Of a DNA stretch of 64,000 nucleotides, positions 50,101 through 59,719 are shown in pieces. How positions within the stretch are numbered: the stretch's first letter is position 1; each line of letters starts with the position of its first letter. The notes beneath the pieces were generated by a model. It was not told where the DNA came from, did no database searches, and saw only the letters and a list, made by a program, of their open reading frames with translations. The stretch covers positions 2,974,001 to 3,038,000 of the forward strand of contig CP168152.1 of NCBI GenBank assembly GCA_041545745.1, in the 5' to 3' direction. Made by a program: the position numbers and the translations under genes. The stretch comes from Stenotrophomonas indicatrix. Lineage in GTDB: Bacteria; Pseudomonadota; Gammaproteobacteria; Xanthomonadales; Xanthomonadaceae.

Positions 50101-53100
50101 TCAGAAGCGGAAGCCCACTTCGGCCTTGACCTGACGCGGCGTACCAATGATCTCGCCGGTCTCGTTGTAGCTGGCCTGCAGCTTGCCGTTGCTCTTGACG
50201 TAGTTGTAGGTGGAGAAGTTGTCGAAGTTGAACACGTTGATGATGTCGATACGCGCGTACAGCTCGGTATCGCCCGCCAGCTTGAACGTCTTCGTCGCCT
50301 GCAGATCGACCGAACGGTAGCCGAAGATCTTGCCACCCAGCAGGAACTTGCCATTGGCGTTGGGCACAGCAGCCTGCGGTGTCGGCAGGTTGTAGCCACT
50401 GGCCTGCGGCACCGGGTACCAGTCGTTGACAGCGGTCGGGGTGGCCAGGGTGATCTTGCCGCCGAAAGTGATGCCCCAGAAGCCCGCGTACGAACCGGTG
50501 ACCACCAGGCGGTGGCGCGGCGCGCCGTTGGAACGGATGGTCGGGTAGTCGCCGATCAGGCCGCGGTCAAAGGCGTACTTCTCGTTGATGTCGCGATTGT
50601 GGCGCGCGGTCGTCCAGGTGTAGGCGATCGAGGTGCCCCAGCCGCTTTCCTGGGTGAACGGCTTCTGCGCCGACAGCAGGATCTGGGTAGCGCGGGTCTT
50701 GATGCCCTGCTGGCCGATGATCAGGCTGCCGAAGCCCGGCACGTTGCAGCTCCAGGCCTGGCTCAGGCCCGGGTCGGTGCCGCCGCACAGGCGCGGGTCA
50801 TCGAAGAACTGGCCGGTCGGATAGCGGTTGCCCAGGGTGAAGGCGAAGCCGTCGTAGCTCAGCGTGCGGGCGATGGTGGCGTCGGTCAGCCAGTCACCGA
50901 TCTGGTTGCTCATGCCCAGGCTGAACTGATCCGAGTACGGAGCCTTCAGCTTGTTGTTCAACAGATCGACTTCCAGGCCCGCATTGCTGGTCGAACCGAC
51001 CAGCGACTGCAGGTTGCCGATGCCGTTGAGCAGGTTCGGGTTCCAGTCATAGCAGGCGGCCTGGCCGTTGATGCAGGTGCCGGTGGCCGGGTTGCGGAAG
51101 TACACGGTCGGCTGCGGCAGGGCCAGTTTGGTGGTTTCCAGCTGCAGGTTGTCGAACAGGTCGCGGTCGTAGGAACGGCCGGCACCACCGTGGATCACGT
51201 GCTGCTCGTCGGCGTTGATGTCATACGAGAAGCCCAGGCGCGGCTGCCAGGCATCCTTGAATGCCTTGCGGTTGTGGCCGTTGCTGATGTAGTCGCTGAT
51301 GTCCAGACCGCCCAGCGCCAGCGAATCGGCGTAGGTCTGGCCGGCGGGGCCGCGCGGATCCTGCGAATAGATCGCGTCGACCACGGCCTGCGGGGTGACG
51401 AAGTCCAGGTAGGTCGGGGTCTTTTCGTAGTCCCAACGCAGGCCAATGTTCAGCTGCAGATGGTCGTTGACCTGCCAGTCGTCCTGGATGAACACGCCAT
51501 ACTGCTTGGACTTCGAACGCACTTCACCGGACACGCCGTCCACGCCGGTCACCGGCTTGACGAACTGCGCCTTGTACGGAATGGAATCGGGGAAGTCCGG
51601 ATCGCCCAGGCTGTAGGTGAAGGTCGGGTTGATCTGCGCCGCATCGGAGGCGTACAGGTCGATCGCCTTGTACTTCACGCCCATCTTGATGGTGTGGTCA
51701 CCGGCCCACTGGATGCCATCCAAGGTCAGGTTGTCTTCGATCGACCAGCCCTTCTGGCCCTTCACCTGCGAATCCAGTGCCGATGCGCCACCGATCTTCA
51801 CCACGGTGCGGTCTTCGGTGCCGTCCGGTGCGGTGTAGGTGATGCCGTTGGCCAGGGTCAGCGGGGTCGGGTTGTTGAACGAATCTTCATGGGTGACCAT
51901 CATTTCGTTGTAGTAACGCTCGCCGCTGTGGTTCCAGCGCAGGGCGTAACGACGGTCGGTGTTGACCACTTCACGACCGGCTTCCGGCGAGGTCTGGCCA
52001 CTGAACTGCGACTGGGTTTCGTCGCGGTCCTGGAAGGTCAGCTCGATGCGATCGTTGTCGGTCGGCTCGAAGTCGATCTTGCCGAAGATCAGGTCCTGCT
52101 GGAACGGCTGGCTGGCCGGGCCCAGGCCGGCGGCGCCCGCGGGCGGCAGCAGGCCGGCAGCACCAGTGACCGCGCCGTCCGGCGCGATGGTGACCGGCAG
52201 GTCGAAGCGCTTGGCTTCATAGGTCACGAAGAAGTGCGCCTTGTCCTGGATGATCGGGCCACCCAGGGCGAAGCCGTATTCCTTCTCGGCCGAGACCATC
52301 TTGTCCTTGCCGCCCTGGCGCTCGGCCGGGGTCTTGGCGCGCATGTCCTCGTCGGTGTAGCGGTAGAACGCCTCACCCTTGAATTCATTGGTACCGGACT
52401 TGGTGGCAGCGGTCACTGCAGCGCTCGACACCTGGCCGTACTCGGCCTTGTAGTTGCCGCTGATGACCTTGTATTCGCCGATGGCCAGCTGCGGGAACGG
52501 GTTGCCGGCGCTGCCGGACTGGCCGGCCACGCCGCCACCCTTGACGTAGCTTTTCTGGCCCACGCCGTCGATGTAGACGTTGGTACCGTCGGCATTGGTA
52601 GCACCGCCGCGCAGCGAGGTGTTGCCCTTGGCATCGCGGGTGAAGATCAAGCCCGGCACCGCGTCGGCGAATTCCAGGAAGTTGCGCGACACCTGCGGGG
52701 TGGTCTGGATCTGCTGCAGGCTGACGGTCTTGCCGACTTCGGAAGTGCGCACTTCCTGCAGCAGGGTCGGCGCAACAACGTTGACCGTGTCCAGGTTGGT
52801 GGCGGCGGTCGTACCGGTGCCACCGGCGGCAGCGCCAGCGAAGTTGAGCGTCGAGGTCGAGGCAACGGTGACGGTGACCTTCTGGGTCTGGCCGTTGGCA
52901 ACGACGTTGTAGGTGCCCGGGTCCAGGCCCATCAGCGAGTAGCTGCCGTCGGCGCGCACGGTGCCGCGACGCACGGTGCCGGTGGCGACGTTGGTAGCGG
53001 TGACTTCGGCACCAGCCTGCGCGCCGGAGACCTGGCCACGCAGGCTGGCGTTGGCCGACTGCGCCATGACGTTCGGGGCGGCGGCCAGCATCAGGCAGCT

Positions 53101-53157
53101 GACCAGTGCGGTGCTCAGCAGCCGGCGCGCCGGCGTGCGGATAGTGGAATGCATCAT
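50101..53157 (-). CDS. Oar-like TonB-dependent receptor with carboxypeptidase-regulatory-like N-domain
   Basis: 1018-aa outer-membrane transporter. Signal peptide ends ...NVMAQSA; then a carboxypeptidase-regulatory-like beta-sandwich (about 30-105: ASLRGQVSGAQAGAEVTATN); a plug (about 130-240, with VSRNFLEFADAVPGLIF and GGATNADGTNVYIDGV); then a barrel ending in VKAEVGFRF with the terminal Phe needed for assembly. Oar-like receptors import large glycans or peptides, driven by TonB. Start 53157 (GGAG 9 nt upstream); an ATG 3 nt later is equally good. It follows lacI by 76 nt and has a terminator. Confidence 0.93.
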   Translation of the reverse strand: MMHSTIRTPARRLLSTALVSCLMLAAAPNVMAQSANASLRGQVSGAQAGAEVTATNVATGTVRRGTVRADGSYSLMGLDPGTYNVVANGQTQKVTVTVASTSTLNFAGAAAGGTGTTAATNLDTVNVVAPTLLQEVRTSEVGKTVSLQQIQTTPQVSRNFLEFADAVPGLIFTRDAKGNTSLRGGATNADGTNVYIDGVGQKSYVKGGGVAGQSGSAGNPFPQLAIGEYKVISGNYKAEYGQVSSAAVTAATKSGTNEFKGEAFYRYTDEDMRAKTPAERQGGKDKMVSAEKEYGFALGGPIIQDKAHFFVTYEAKRFDLPVTIAPDGAVTGAAGLLPPAGAAGLGPASQPFQQDLIFGKIDFEPTDNDRIELTFQDRDETQSQFSGQTSPEAGREVVNTDRRYALRWNHSGERYYNEMMVTHEDSFNNPTPLTLANGITYTAPDGTEDRTVVKIGGASALDSQVKGQKGWSIEDNLTLDGIQWAGDHTIKMGVKYKAIDLYASDAAQINPTFTYSLGDPDFPDSIPYKAQFVKPVTGVDGVSGEVRSKSKQYGVFIQDDWQVNDHLQLNIGLRWDYEKTPTYLDFVTPQAVVDAIYSQDPRGPAGQTYADSLALGGLDISDYISNGHNRKAFKDAWQPRLGFSYDINADEQHVIHGGAGRSYDRDLFDNLQLETTKLALPQPTVYFRNPATGTCINGQAACYDWNPNLLNGIGNLQSLVGSTSNAGLEVDLLNNKLKAPYSDQFSLGMSNQIGDWLTDATIARTLSYDGFAFTLGNRYPTGQFFDDPRLCGGTDPGLSQAWSCNVPGFGSLIIGQQGIKTRATQILLSAQKPFTQESGWGTSIAYTWTTARHNRDINEKYAFDRGLIGDYPTIRSNGAPRHRLVVTGSYAGFWGITFGGKITLATPTAVNDWYPVPQASGYNLPTPQAAVPNANGKFLLGGKIFGYRSVDLQATKTFKLAGDTELYARIDIINVFNFDNFSTYNYVKSNGKLQASYNETGEIIGTPRQVKAEVGFRF

Positions 53158-53233
53158 CAACTCAATCTCCGGGTGGCGGTGACCGCTTGCGCGGCACCTG
53201 CGATCAATCAAAAAAGAAGGAACGCCTCTGGCT

Positions 53234-54256
53234 TCAATGGCCGGATGGCGGAGTGGTGGAATCGCGAACAATCAGGCGCGGGACCAGGGTCTGCTTGTCC
53301 CCTGCCCCTTCCGTGGAGGTGCCGTCCATCAACTGCAACAAACGCGACATCGCCCGATCGCCCAGTTCGGCAATGCTGACCTGCATGGTGGTCAGTGACG
53401 GGTGAACGAAACGCGCAAGCGGAATGTCATCGAAACCGGCCAGGGCGACGTCGGATGGCACATGGACACCTGCCTGCGCGAAGGCATACAGGCACCCCAG
53501 GGCCATCATGTCGTTGGCGGCGAATACGGCATCGGGCAGCGTGCCGGCTGCCAGCAACTCCTGACCGGCGCGATGGCCGGAAGCTTCGTCGAAATCACCG
53601 GGCAACTCGATACCTTCGGCGCCACTGCCAAAAGCCGCCAGCGCATCACGGAAGCCGCGCAGGCGCTCACGCGCGTCGAAGTTGAGGTCCGGGCCAGAAA
53701 TGAATGCAATGCGCCGATGGCCGGCGTCGAGCAGATGGCGGGTCATCGCCATCGCCCCGGCGTGGTCATCGATGCTCAACACCGGATGGTCCTGCCCAGG
53801 CAGGTAGGTGTTGATGAGTACCGTCGGCAATGCCTGCGGCAGGTTGTCGGTCAGGAAACCCGGGCTCTCCGCATAGGGCGAGAGCACCAGCAGACCGTCG
53901 ACCCGGCCGCGCATGGCACGCAGGGCTGCGCCCTGCTGCTCCTGGTCGCCGTGATAGCTCGACACCAGCAGGTGCTGGCGCCGGCTGCGGGCGACGATGT
54001 CGATGCCACGCATCAGCTCGGAGAAGAATTCGCCGTACAGGTCTGGAAGCACCACGCCCACCGTATTGGTGCGGCGGCTGCTCAGGCTGCGGGCGGCGGC
54101 GTGCGGGGTGTAACGCAGCCGTGCGGCCACCTCCAGCACAAGCTGGCGGACCGGTTCGGCGACATTTTCATGCCCGTTGAGCGCGCGCGAAACGGTGGCC
54201 ACAGAGACCTTGGCTTCACGGGCGACGTCTTTGATTGTTATGGCTGCTTTGTTCAC
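53234..54256 (-). CDS. LacI-family transcriptional regulator
   Basis: 340-aa repressor/activator. The N-terminal HTH (about 6-27) reads TIKDVAREAKVSVATVSRALNG, followed by the hinge and a periplasmic-binding-protein-like effector domain (60-330) with NTVGVVLPDLYGEFFSEL and GFDDIPLARFVHPSLTTM. A sugar derived from the locus is the likely effector. The GTG at 54256 is chosen: GGAGGG lies 8 nt upstream and it precedes the HTH directly. A self operator is at 54301. The next gene is the TonB receptor. Confidence 0.94.
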   Translation of the reverse strand: MNKAAITIKDVAREAKVSVATVSRALNGHENVAEPVRQLVLEVAARLRYTPHAAARSLSSRRTNTVGVVLPDLYGEFFSELMRGIDIVARSRRQHLLVSSYHGDQEQQGAALRAMRGRVDGLLVLSPYAESPGFLTDNLPQALPTVLINTYLPGQDHPVLSIDDHAGAMAMTRHLLDAGHRRIAFISGPDLNFDARERLRGFRDALAAFGSGAEGIELPGDFDEASGHRAGQELLAAGTLPDAVFAANDMMALGCLYAFAQAGVHVPSDVALAGFDDIPLARFVHPSLTTMQVSIAELGDRAMSRLLQLMDGTSTEGAGDKQTLVPRLIVRDSTTPPSGH

Positions 54257-54300
54257 GAAGCCGCCCTCCACGGCTTGGATCTACCAGCATTGGCGCGGAA

Positions 54301-54314
54301 TGTAAGCGTTTCCA
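54301..54314. promoter_or_regulatory. Putative LacI-family operator upstream of the regulator gene
   Basis: TGTAAGCGTTTCCA fits TGNAARCGNTTNCA exactly with a central CG dinucleotide. It is 45 nt before the GTG and probably controls the lacI-receptor unit. Confidence 0.65.
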
Positions 54315-54420
54315 TCTGCGCTTGTAAACAGTCCGTTAGGCGAATGTCCCTAAACGGACACGGAAATCTGTCCCTGGCAGGCCCCTCGACGGACCTGCCA
54401 GGACAGCTCGGGACAGGGTT

Positions 54421-54696
54421 TCAGCCCTGCTCTGACGGGGTGTGCGCGCGGATGGACAACGCGTGGATGTCGGTTTCCATCAGCGTGCCCAGGGCCGCGT
54501 AGACGGCGCGATGACGGGCCAGCGGTGCCATTCCCGCGAAGCGTTCGCTGACCACGTGCACGTTGAAATGGCCGCGACCATCGCGTGCTCCGGCGTGGCC
54601 TGCATGGCGATGGCTGTCGTCTTCGATCTCAAGCACGCTGGGGGCCAGCACTTGCTGCAGCGCATCACGAATCTGCTCGATCCGTTTCGCGTTCAC
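54421..54696 (-). CDS. BolA family protein
   Basis: 91-aa BolA/IbaG-type protein. The class-II KH-like fold is evident: [30 protein letters not shown], then [28 protein letters not shown] and ALSIRAHTP. His residues in the N-loop and HRAVY are typical of BolA partners of monothiol glutaredoxins in Fe-S handling. The GTG start at 54696 overlaps the YciI stop (GTGA), so it is coupled to it. No glutaredoxin gene is adjacent. Confidence 0.9.
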   Translation of the reverse strand: MNAKRIEQIRDALQQVLAPSVLEIEDDSHRHAGHAGARDGRGHFNVHVVSERFAGMAPLARHRAVYAALGTLMETDIHALSIRAHTPSEQG

Positions 54697-54998
54697 GGCA
54701 GCACCTTGCGGAACGGACGCACCTGCACCCGCACGTAGACGCCCGCGGCGACGTAGGGGTCGGCATCGGCCCAGGCCTGGGCCTGCGGCAGCGAGTCGAA
54801 GCCGGCAATCACCACCGAGCCGCTGAACCCTGCCGGGCCCGGGTCTTCGCTGTCGATGGCCGGGCATGGCCCTGCCAGCAGCAGGCGACCTTCATCGCGC
54901 AATGCGGTCAACCGCGCCAGGTGCTCGGGCCGCGCCTGCAGCCGCTGGGCCAGCACATCCTGGCCGTCGTAACCTTCAATCACATACCACACCGGCAT
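54693..54998 (-). CDS. YciI family protein
   Basis: 101-aa dimeric ferredoxin-like (alpha+beta) protein with conserved His-Asp residues in [23 protein letters not shown] and the [25 protein letters not shown] block. Family members are predicted enzymes of unknown substrate. YciI and BolA genes are fused in overlap, a pairing known from other gammaproteobacteria. It starts at 54998, with no upstream gene for 365 nt. Confidence 0.9.
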   Translation of the reverse strand: MPVWYVIEGYDGQDVLAQRLQARPEHLARLTALRDEGRLLLAGPCPAIDSEDPGPAGFSGSVVIAGFDSLPQAQAWADADPYVAAGVYVRVQVRPFRKVLP

Positions 54999-55363
54999 TT
55001 CCTCGCTCGCGTTGCTGGTGAAGCGATTCTAGCCAATCCCGCCCCCTGCCCGGCCTCGGCTGGACACTGGCGCGGCAAAGGCTTACCCTAGGGACCATTG
55101 CACGTGGCTGGATGCAGCAGCCCGTCGGTTTTTGCGGCCAACGCAGCCCCCGACGACCGACCTGCTGCTTCGAACCGGTCCACCGACCGGGCCCCGTAGA
55201 CGACCTCCCGTAGTCCTGTCGCTGCCGTGTCCTGCGGAGCGTCCTGTTGTTTGATGTGTGGAACCGCGCCGAGACAGGCGCGCCTGGTGTCCTGGCGGTC
55301 CGTGGCAGTTGCCCGGTGTGCCAGCTACCGCGACTGGTCCGTTGCAATCCTGATCTCCATTAG
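54999..55363. other. Intergenic region upstream of scpA (365 nt)
   Basis: Divergent gap between yciI and scpA. I see no ORF with credible codon usage, no SMAG element and no terminator. It must contain both promoters; the scpA ATG has no clear Shine-Dalgarno sequence (GATCTCCATTAG before it). Confidence 0.6.
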
Positions 55364-56269
55364 ATGACTTCCGAACTCGCGCTCGACGCGAACACGCCAA
55401 CCCGGCCGCCCGCCCCCCAGCAGCAGGAAATGCCGCTGGCCGTGGTGCATGGGCAACCGGTCCTGCAGATTCCGCAGGACCTGTACATACCGCCGGATGC
55501 GCTGGAAGTCATCCTGGATGCCTTTGAAGGGCCGCTGGACCTGCTGCTGTACCTGATCCGCCGGCAGAACCTGGACGTGCTGGACATTCCCGTGGCCGAG
55601 ATCACCCGGCAGTACGTGGAATACATCACCGTGATGCGCGAGCTGCGCTTCGAGCTCGCCGCCGAGTACCTGGTGATGGCGGCGATCCTGGCGGAAGTGA
55701 AGTCGCGCATGCTGCTGCCCCGCCCCCCCAGCGTGGAGGGCGAGGAGGCCGATCCGCGTGCGGAGCTGGTACGACGGCTGCAGGAGTACGAACGCTTCAA
55801 GCAGGCCGCCGAAGATATCGACGCCCTGCCCCGGCAGGACCGTGACACCACCGTGGCACATGCCTTCATGCCCGAGCGCGCCGCAGTGAAGCTGCCGCCG
55901 CCGGTGGACCTGAAGGAAATGCTGATGGCGCTGCACGACGTGCTCAAGCGCGCCGAGCTGTTCACCGGCCACGCGATCAAACGCGAGGCGCTGAGTGTCC
56001 GGCAGCGCATGGGCGAAGTGCTGGGGCGGCTTGAAGACGGCAGGTTCTATCGTTTTGAAAACCTGTTCACCGCCGAAGAAGGCAAGCTGGGCGTGCTGGT
56101 CACGTTCCTGGCCGTGCTGGAACTGGCCAAGGAACAGCTGCTGGACCTCGTGCAGGAAGAACCGCTGGCGCCGATCTACGTGAAGTCCCTGGCCGCCGGC
56201 AATACCAATGCCCCGCTGCAGTTCAGCAGCGAATTCGACGACAACGACGCCGCCAATGAAAACGAGTGA
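55364..56269 (+). CDS. scpA: Segregation and condensation protein ScpA
   Basis: 301-aa kleisin that bridges the SMC heads and organises the chromosome. N-domain begins FEGPLDLLLYLIRRQNLDVLDIPVAEITRQY (about 54-84), the SMC-contacting helices; a flexible middle follows, and a winged-helix C-domain with EDGRFYRFENLFTAEEGKLGVLVTFLAVLELAKEQ. The N-terminal 45 residues are Pro/Gln-rich and extend the usual length. It is followed 13 nt later by scpB; the smc gene itself is elsewhere. Confidence 0.95.
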   Translation: MTSELALDANTPTRPPAPQQQEMPLAVVHGQPVLQIPQDLYIPPDALEVILDAFEGPLDLLLYLIRRQNLDVLDIPVAEITRQYVEYITVMRELRFELAAEYLVMAAILAEVKSRMLLPRPPSVEGEEADPRAELVRRLQEYERFKQAAEDIDALPRQDRDTTVAHAFMPERAAVKLPPPVDLKEMLMALHDVLKRAELFTGHAIKREALSVRQRMGEVLGRLEDGRFYRFENLFTAEEGKLGVLVTFLAVLELAKEQLLDLVQEEPLAPIYVKSLAAGNTNAPLQFSSEFDDNDAANENE

Positions 56270-56282
56270 GCGCTGACTGCCG

Positions 56283-57155
56283 ATGGATCAAACGCTGATC
56301 AACCGCATTGTCGAAGGTGCGCTGCTGGCCTCCAGCCAGCCGCTCACCCTGGCCCAGTTGAAGGACCTGTTCCCGGAAGATGAGCCGGCGCCGCCGGGCA
56401 GCATCGAACGTGCGCTGGAACGGCTGCGCGAGGGCTGCCAGGACCGCGGCGTTGAACTGGTGGAGGTGGCCTCCGGCTTCCGCTACCAGGTGACCGCCGA
56501 AGTACATGGCTGGATCAGCCGGCTGTGGACCGAACGCAAGACCCGCTATACCCGCGCCACCCTGGAAACGCTGGCGCTGATCGCCTACCGGCAACCGATC
56601 ACCCGTGGCGAGATCGAGCAGGTGCGCGGCGTGGCGGTCAGCAGCAACATCATCCAGGCACTGGAAGAGCGCGAGTGGATCCGCGTGGTCGGCCACCGCG
56701 ACGTACCCGGCAAGCCCGCGCTGTTCGGCACCACCAAGGGCTTCCTGGACTACTTCGGGCTGAAACGTCTGGACGAACTGCCGCCCCTTTCCGAGCTGAA
56801 GGACCTGGGCGACCTGGAACCGCAGCTGGCGCTGGATCGCGACGCCCCCCTCGCCGCCAGTGCCGAGGGCCCGGATGTGAGCGCCGACCCGGACGCCGCT
56901 GCAAATGACGACACCGGCACCACCGCCAGCGACACCCCCGATTCTGCCGACGCACTCCCTGCGGCGGCCGACGATGAGCAAGCACCTTCGCCCTCCGATG
57001 ATGGGCACCCCGATTCCGCGCCGGGCGAGCGCGCGGTGACAGTGAACGAACGCGAAGACAACGCCGTCGCGAAGACGACCGTGGCTGTTGACCAAGCCGA
57101 TTCCGAACCAGAGGCCGACCTCGAAACCGTCGGCCGGAGCAAAACTGATGAGTGA
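56283..57155 (+). CDS. scpB: Segregation and condensation protein ScpB
   Basis: 290-aa partner of ScpA in the SMC complex. Two winged-helix domains span about 1-165: ILEGALLASSQPLTLAQLKDLF and TRATLETLALIAYRQPITRGEIEQVRGV; the GKPALFGTTKGFLDYFGLKRLDELPPL motif closes it. An acidic, Asp/Ala/Ser-rich disordered tail of about 100 residues follows, longer than in most ScpB. The stop overlaps the rluB start, so the genes are coupled. Confidence 0.95.
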   Translation: MDQTLINRIVEGALLASSQPLTLAQLKDLFPEDEPAPPGSIERALERLREGCQDRGVELVEVASGFRYQVTAEVHGWISRLWTERKTRYTRATLETLALIAYRQPITRGEIEQVRGVAVSSNIIQALEEREWIRVVGHRDVPGKPALFGTTKGFLDYFGLKRLDELPPLSELKDLGDLEPQLALDRDAPLAASAEGPDVSADPDAAANDDTGTTASDTPDSADALPAAADDEQAPSPSDDGHPDSAPGERAVTVNEREDNAVAKTTVAVDQADSEPEADLETVGRSKTDE

Positions 57156-58902
57156 CACCCCCCGCAAGCCCTCGTTGAACAAGCTTTCGCTCAAGCGCGA
57201 AGCCACGTCCGAACAGTTCAAGCTGGAAGAACGCCTGCACAAGGTCCTGGCCCAGGCCGGCCTCGGCTCGCGTCGTGCGCTGGAACAGCGCATCGCCGAA
57301 GGCCTGGTCAAGGTCAACGGTGAAGTCGCGCAGACCGGCATGTCGGTCAAGAGCGGCGACAGGATCGAGCTCGACGGTCGCGGCTTCGTCGCCACCGCGC
57401 TGGCCGAGCCGTCGCGCGTGCTGGTCTACAACAAGCCGGAAGGCGAAGTAACCACCCGTGAAGACCCCGAAGGTCGCCCGACCGTGTTCGAATCCCTGCC
57501 GGCGCTGAAGGGTGCCCGCTGGATCGCCGTCGGCCGCCTGGACATCAACACCACCGGCCTGCTGCTGGCGACCACCGACGGTGAGCTGGCCAACGCCATG
57601 ATGCACCCCTCGTTCGAGGTGGAGCGCGAGTACGTGGTGCGCGTGCGTGCCCCGGAAGGCGAGGACAAGGTGCCTGACGCCGTCGTCGACCGCCTCACCC
57701 GTGGTGTCGCGCTGGAAGATGGCCCGGCCAAGTTCGATGAGATCGAACGCATCGGCGGCACCGATTCGCACGACTGGTTCCGCGTCGTGGTGAAGGAAGG
57801 CCGCAACCGCGAAGTGCGTCGCCTGTGGGAATCGCAGGGCTGCCAGGTCAGCCGCCTCAAGCGCACCCGCTACGGCAAGGTCAGCCTGCCGCGCGAACTG
57901 GCCCGCGGCCAGTCCGTCGAACTGCCGGGCAGCCAGGTCGAAGCGCTGCGTGCCGAACTGAAGCTGGAAGAAGGCGCGCCGTCGGCCCTGACCCTGCAGC
58001 CGGTGATCGGCCAGCGTCGTGCCGCCAAGACCACCGTGCGCGTGCGCGAAGGTGGCCGCGGCAACGCCTACGTAAACGGTCACAACACCGCCGATGAAGG
58101 CCGCGAACTGCGTCGCTTCGACAACGTGCGCGAAGACCGCGGCCGCGGTCGCGGTGGCAAGGGCGGTGGCGGTTTCAAGGGCGGCCTGACCGTCAGCGGT
58201 GAAGCTGCTGCCAAGCAGTCGCAGCGCCCGTTCAAGCAGCGCGCGCCGAAGAACGACCGCTCGCTGCCGGAAGGCAATCCGGCCGCATTCCGTACCTGGT
58301 ATGTGCCTGACGGCGTCAGCACCGGCCCGAGCGGCCACCGCAACGCCGGTCCGGGCGCGCGTGGCCCGGGTGCCCGTGGTCCGGGCGCAGGTGCAGGCGG
58401 CCAGGGCCGTCCGTACGGCAAGCCGAAGGGCCCGGGCGCAGGCGCCGGTGGCGGCCAGGGTCGCGGCGGCTACGCCGGTGAAGGTCGTGGTGGCTACGCC
58501 GGTGAAGGTCGTGGTGGCTACGGTGGTGAAGGTCGTGGTGGCGCGGGTGGCGCCGGCGGCCAGGGTCGTCCGGCCGGTGCGGGCAACCGCTCGCAGGGCC
58601 AGGGCAACAAGCACCCGTACGGCCATCCGGGCAATGCCCCGAGCTTCCCGTCCGACCACGCCAATCCCGGCTTCAGTCCGTACGGCACCTCGCGTCCGGC
58701 CGGCAACGGTCGCCCGGGTGGCAATGCCAATGCACGTCCGGGTGGTAACCGTGGTCCGGGTGGTCCGGGCGGCAATCGCGGCCCGGGTGGCCCCGGCGGC
58801 AACCGTGGTCCCGGCGGTCCGGGTGGCAACCGCGGCCCGGGTGGCCCCGGCGGCAACCGTGGCCCGGGTGGCCCGCGTCGCAGCGGCCCGCGCGGCGGCT
58901 GA
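57148..58902 (+). CDS. rluB: 23S rRNA pseudouridine synthase RluB with long Gly/Pro-rich tail
   Basis: 584-aa protein; the catalytic core (about 25-280) is that of RluB, which modifies 23S rRNA U2605. S4 domain at about 27-85; catalytic Asp132 in [22 protein letters not shown] and [16 protein letters not shown] follow. E. coli RluB ends near 290, so the last 300 residues are an added disordered tail: GGYAGEGR repeats (58467-58545) and at least four GGNRGPGGP units (27 nt each, about 58736-58880). The ATG at 57148 overlaps the scpB stop. The tail is probably RNA-binding or phase-separating; this is a guess. Confidence 0.94.
   Translation: MSDTPRKPSLNKLSLKREATSEQFKLEERLHKVLAQAGLGSRRALEQRIAEGLVKVNGEVAQTGMSVKSGDRIELDGRGFVATALAEPSRVLVYNKPEGEVTTREDPEGRPTVFESLPALKGARWIAVGRLDINTTGLLLATTDGELANAMMHPSFEVEREYVVRVRAPEGEDKVPDAVVDRLTRGVALEDGPAKFDEIERIGGTDSHDWFRVVVKEGRNREVRRLWESQGCQVSRLKRTRYGKVSLPRELARGQSVELPGSQVEALRAELKLEEGAPSALTLQPVIGQRRAAKTTVRVREGGRGNAYVNGHNTADEGRELRRFDNVREDRGRGRGGKGGGGFKGGLTVSGEAAAKQSQRPFKQRAPKNDRSLPEGNPAAFRTWYVPDGVSTGPSGHRNAGPGARGPGARGPGAGAGGQGRPYGKPKGPGAGAGGGQGRGGYAGEGRGGYAGEGRGGYGGEGRGGAGGAGGQGRPAGAGNRSQGQGNKHPYGHPGNAPSFPSDHANPGFSPYGTSRPAGNGRPGGNANARPGGNRGPGGPGGNRGPGGPGGNRGPGGPGGNRGPGGPGGNRGPGGPRRSGPRGG
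58467..58880 (+). repeat. In-gene tandem repeats of rluB
   Basis: 24-nt units encoding GGYAGEGR (three copies, 58467-58545) and 27-nt units encoding GGNRGPGGP (about five copies, 58736-58880). They are in frame; synonymous differences between units show they are not freshly duplicated. Copy number may vary between strains. Confidence 0.8.
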
Positions 58903-58929
58903 TCTCCACGTTCAATGAAGGACACAGCG

Positions 58930-59655
58930 ATGACACGGATGTTGTCCCTCGGCGCCCGCATCGGCGCCGTGCTGGTGGCTCTGTTGCTGGTCGGCAGCTG
59001 CGAACGCGCTGCCGACCGGCTCAAGCAGGAAATCGCCGCCACGCAGAATCCCTGGCCGAAATCTTCGGCCCTGCACGATCCGGCCGACCGCATGCTGCGT
59101 CGGCTGATTGTCGATGAGCGCTATCTCGCCCGCATCAAGCAGGCCGGCAGCAAGGACAAGGCTGCTGTCGCCGGTGCACAGCTTGCACTGGATGGCATCG
59201 GCCGCCTGCCCCGCCCCATGCTGGAGCGGCGTGCGCAGCTGCTGGCCGCAATGCTGCGCGGAATGCCGGTAGAGAAATGCGCACTGATCGCCCGCGCCAC
59301 CACGGCGTCGGACATTGCGCAGGTAGGCAGGACCTTGTTCAACGAACTGGAAAAGCGACCTTCGCAGGACATCGATTTCTGGTTCGAGATGAGCTACCAG
59401 GCCAGCCTCGCCGAGCTCGAACAGCGACCCGCAATCCCTGCCAGTGAACAGCAGATTGCCGAGGCGACTGAGGCCCTGCTCGCCTCGATGGCTGACGAAA
59501 GCACGCGCGAGCGTGCCATGGCGGTACTGCCGCGGATGGACACCGCACCGGCTGCCGACGTCTGCTGGGCATCGCTGATGCTGCTCGATGCCGCGTCCAG
59601 CACCGTGCCCGAACCACATCGCGGCACATTGGCCTGGCTGATGGCCCAGCAGTAG
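58930..59655 (+). CDS. Putative lipoprotein of unknown function
   Basis: 241-aa protein with signal segment [22 protein letters not shown] is a plausible lipobox. The mature part is all-helical and rich in Ala/Arg/Leu with no recognised domain; conserved-looking blocks are [18 protein letters not shown] and [23 protein letters not shown] lies 9 nt before ATG 58930, better than the upstream ATG 58915. It follows rluB by 27 nt and may share its transcript. Confidence 0.7.
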   Translation: MTRMLSLGARIGAVLVALLLVGSCERAADRLKQEIAATQNPWPKSSALHDPADRMLRRLIVDERYLARIKQAGSKDKAAVAGAQLALDGIGRLPRPMLERRAQLLAAMLRGMPVEKCALIARATTASDIAQVGRTLFNELEKRPSQDIDFWFEMSYQASLAELEQRPAIPASEQQIAEATEALLASMADESTRERAMAVLPRMDTAPAADVCWASLMLLDAASSTVPEPHRGTLAWLMAQQ

Positions 59656-59719
59656 ACACGGCGACGGAAGCCGGGCCCGTGCGCCCGCTTCCCCGCGTTC
59701 AGCCGCGACCAACCCACTC

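Noticed and set aside
50512..53379. 955-codon plus-strand frame opposite the TonB receptor
   Set aside because: Antisense shadow; the minus strand encodes a full receptor with signal peptide and terminal Phe.
58467..58880. Regular repeats that might be taken for a CRISPR array
   Set aside because: The repeats are in frame with rluB, 24 or 27 nt units without unique spacers, and encode a Gly/Pro tail.
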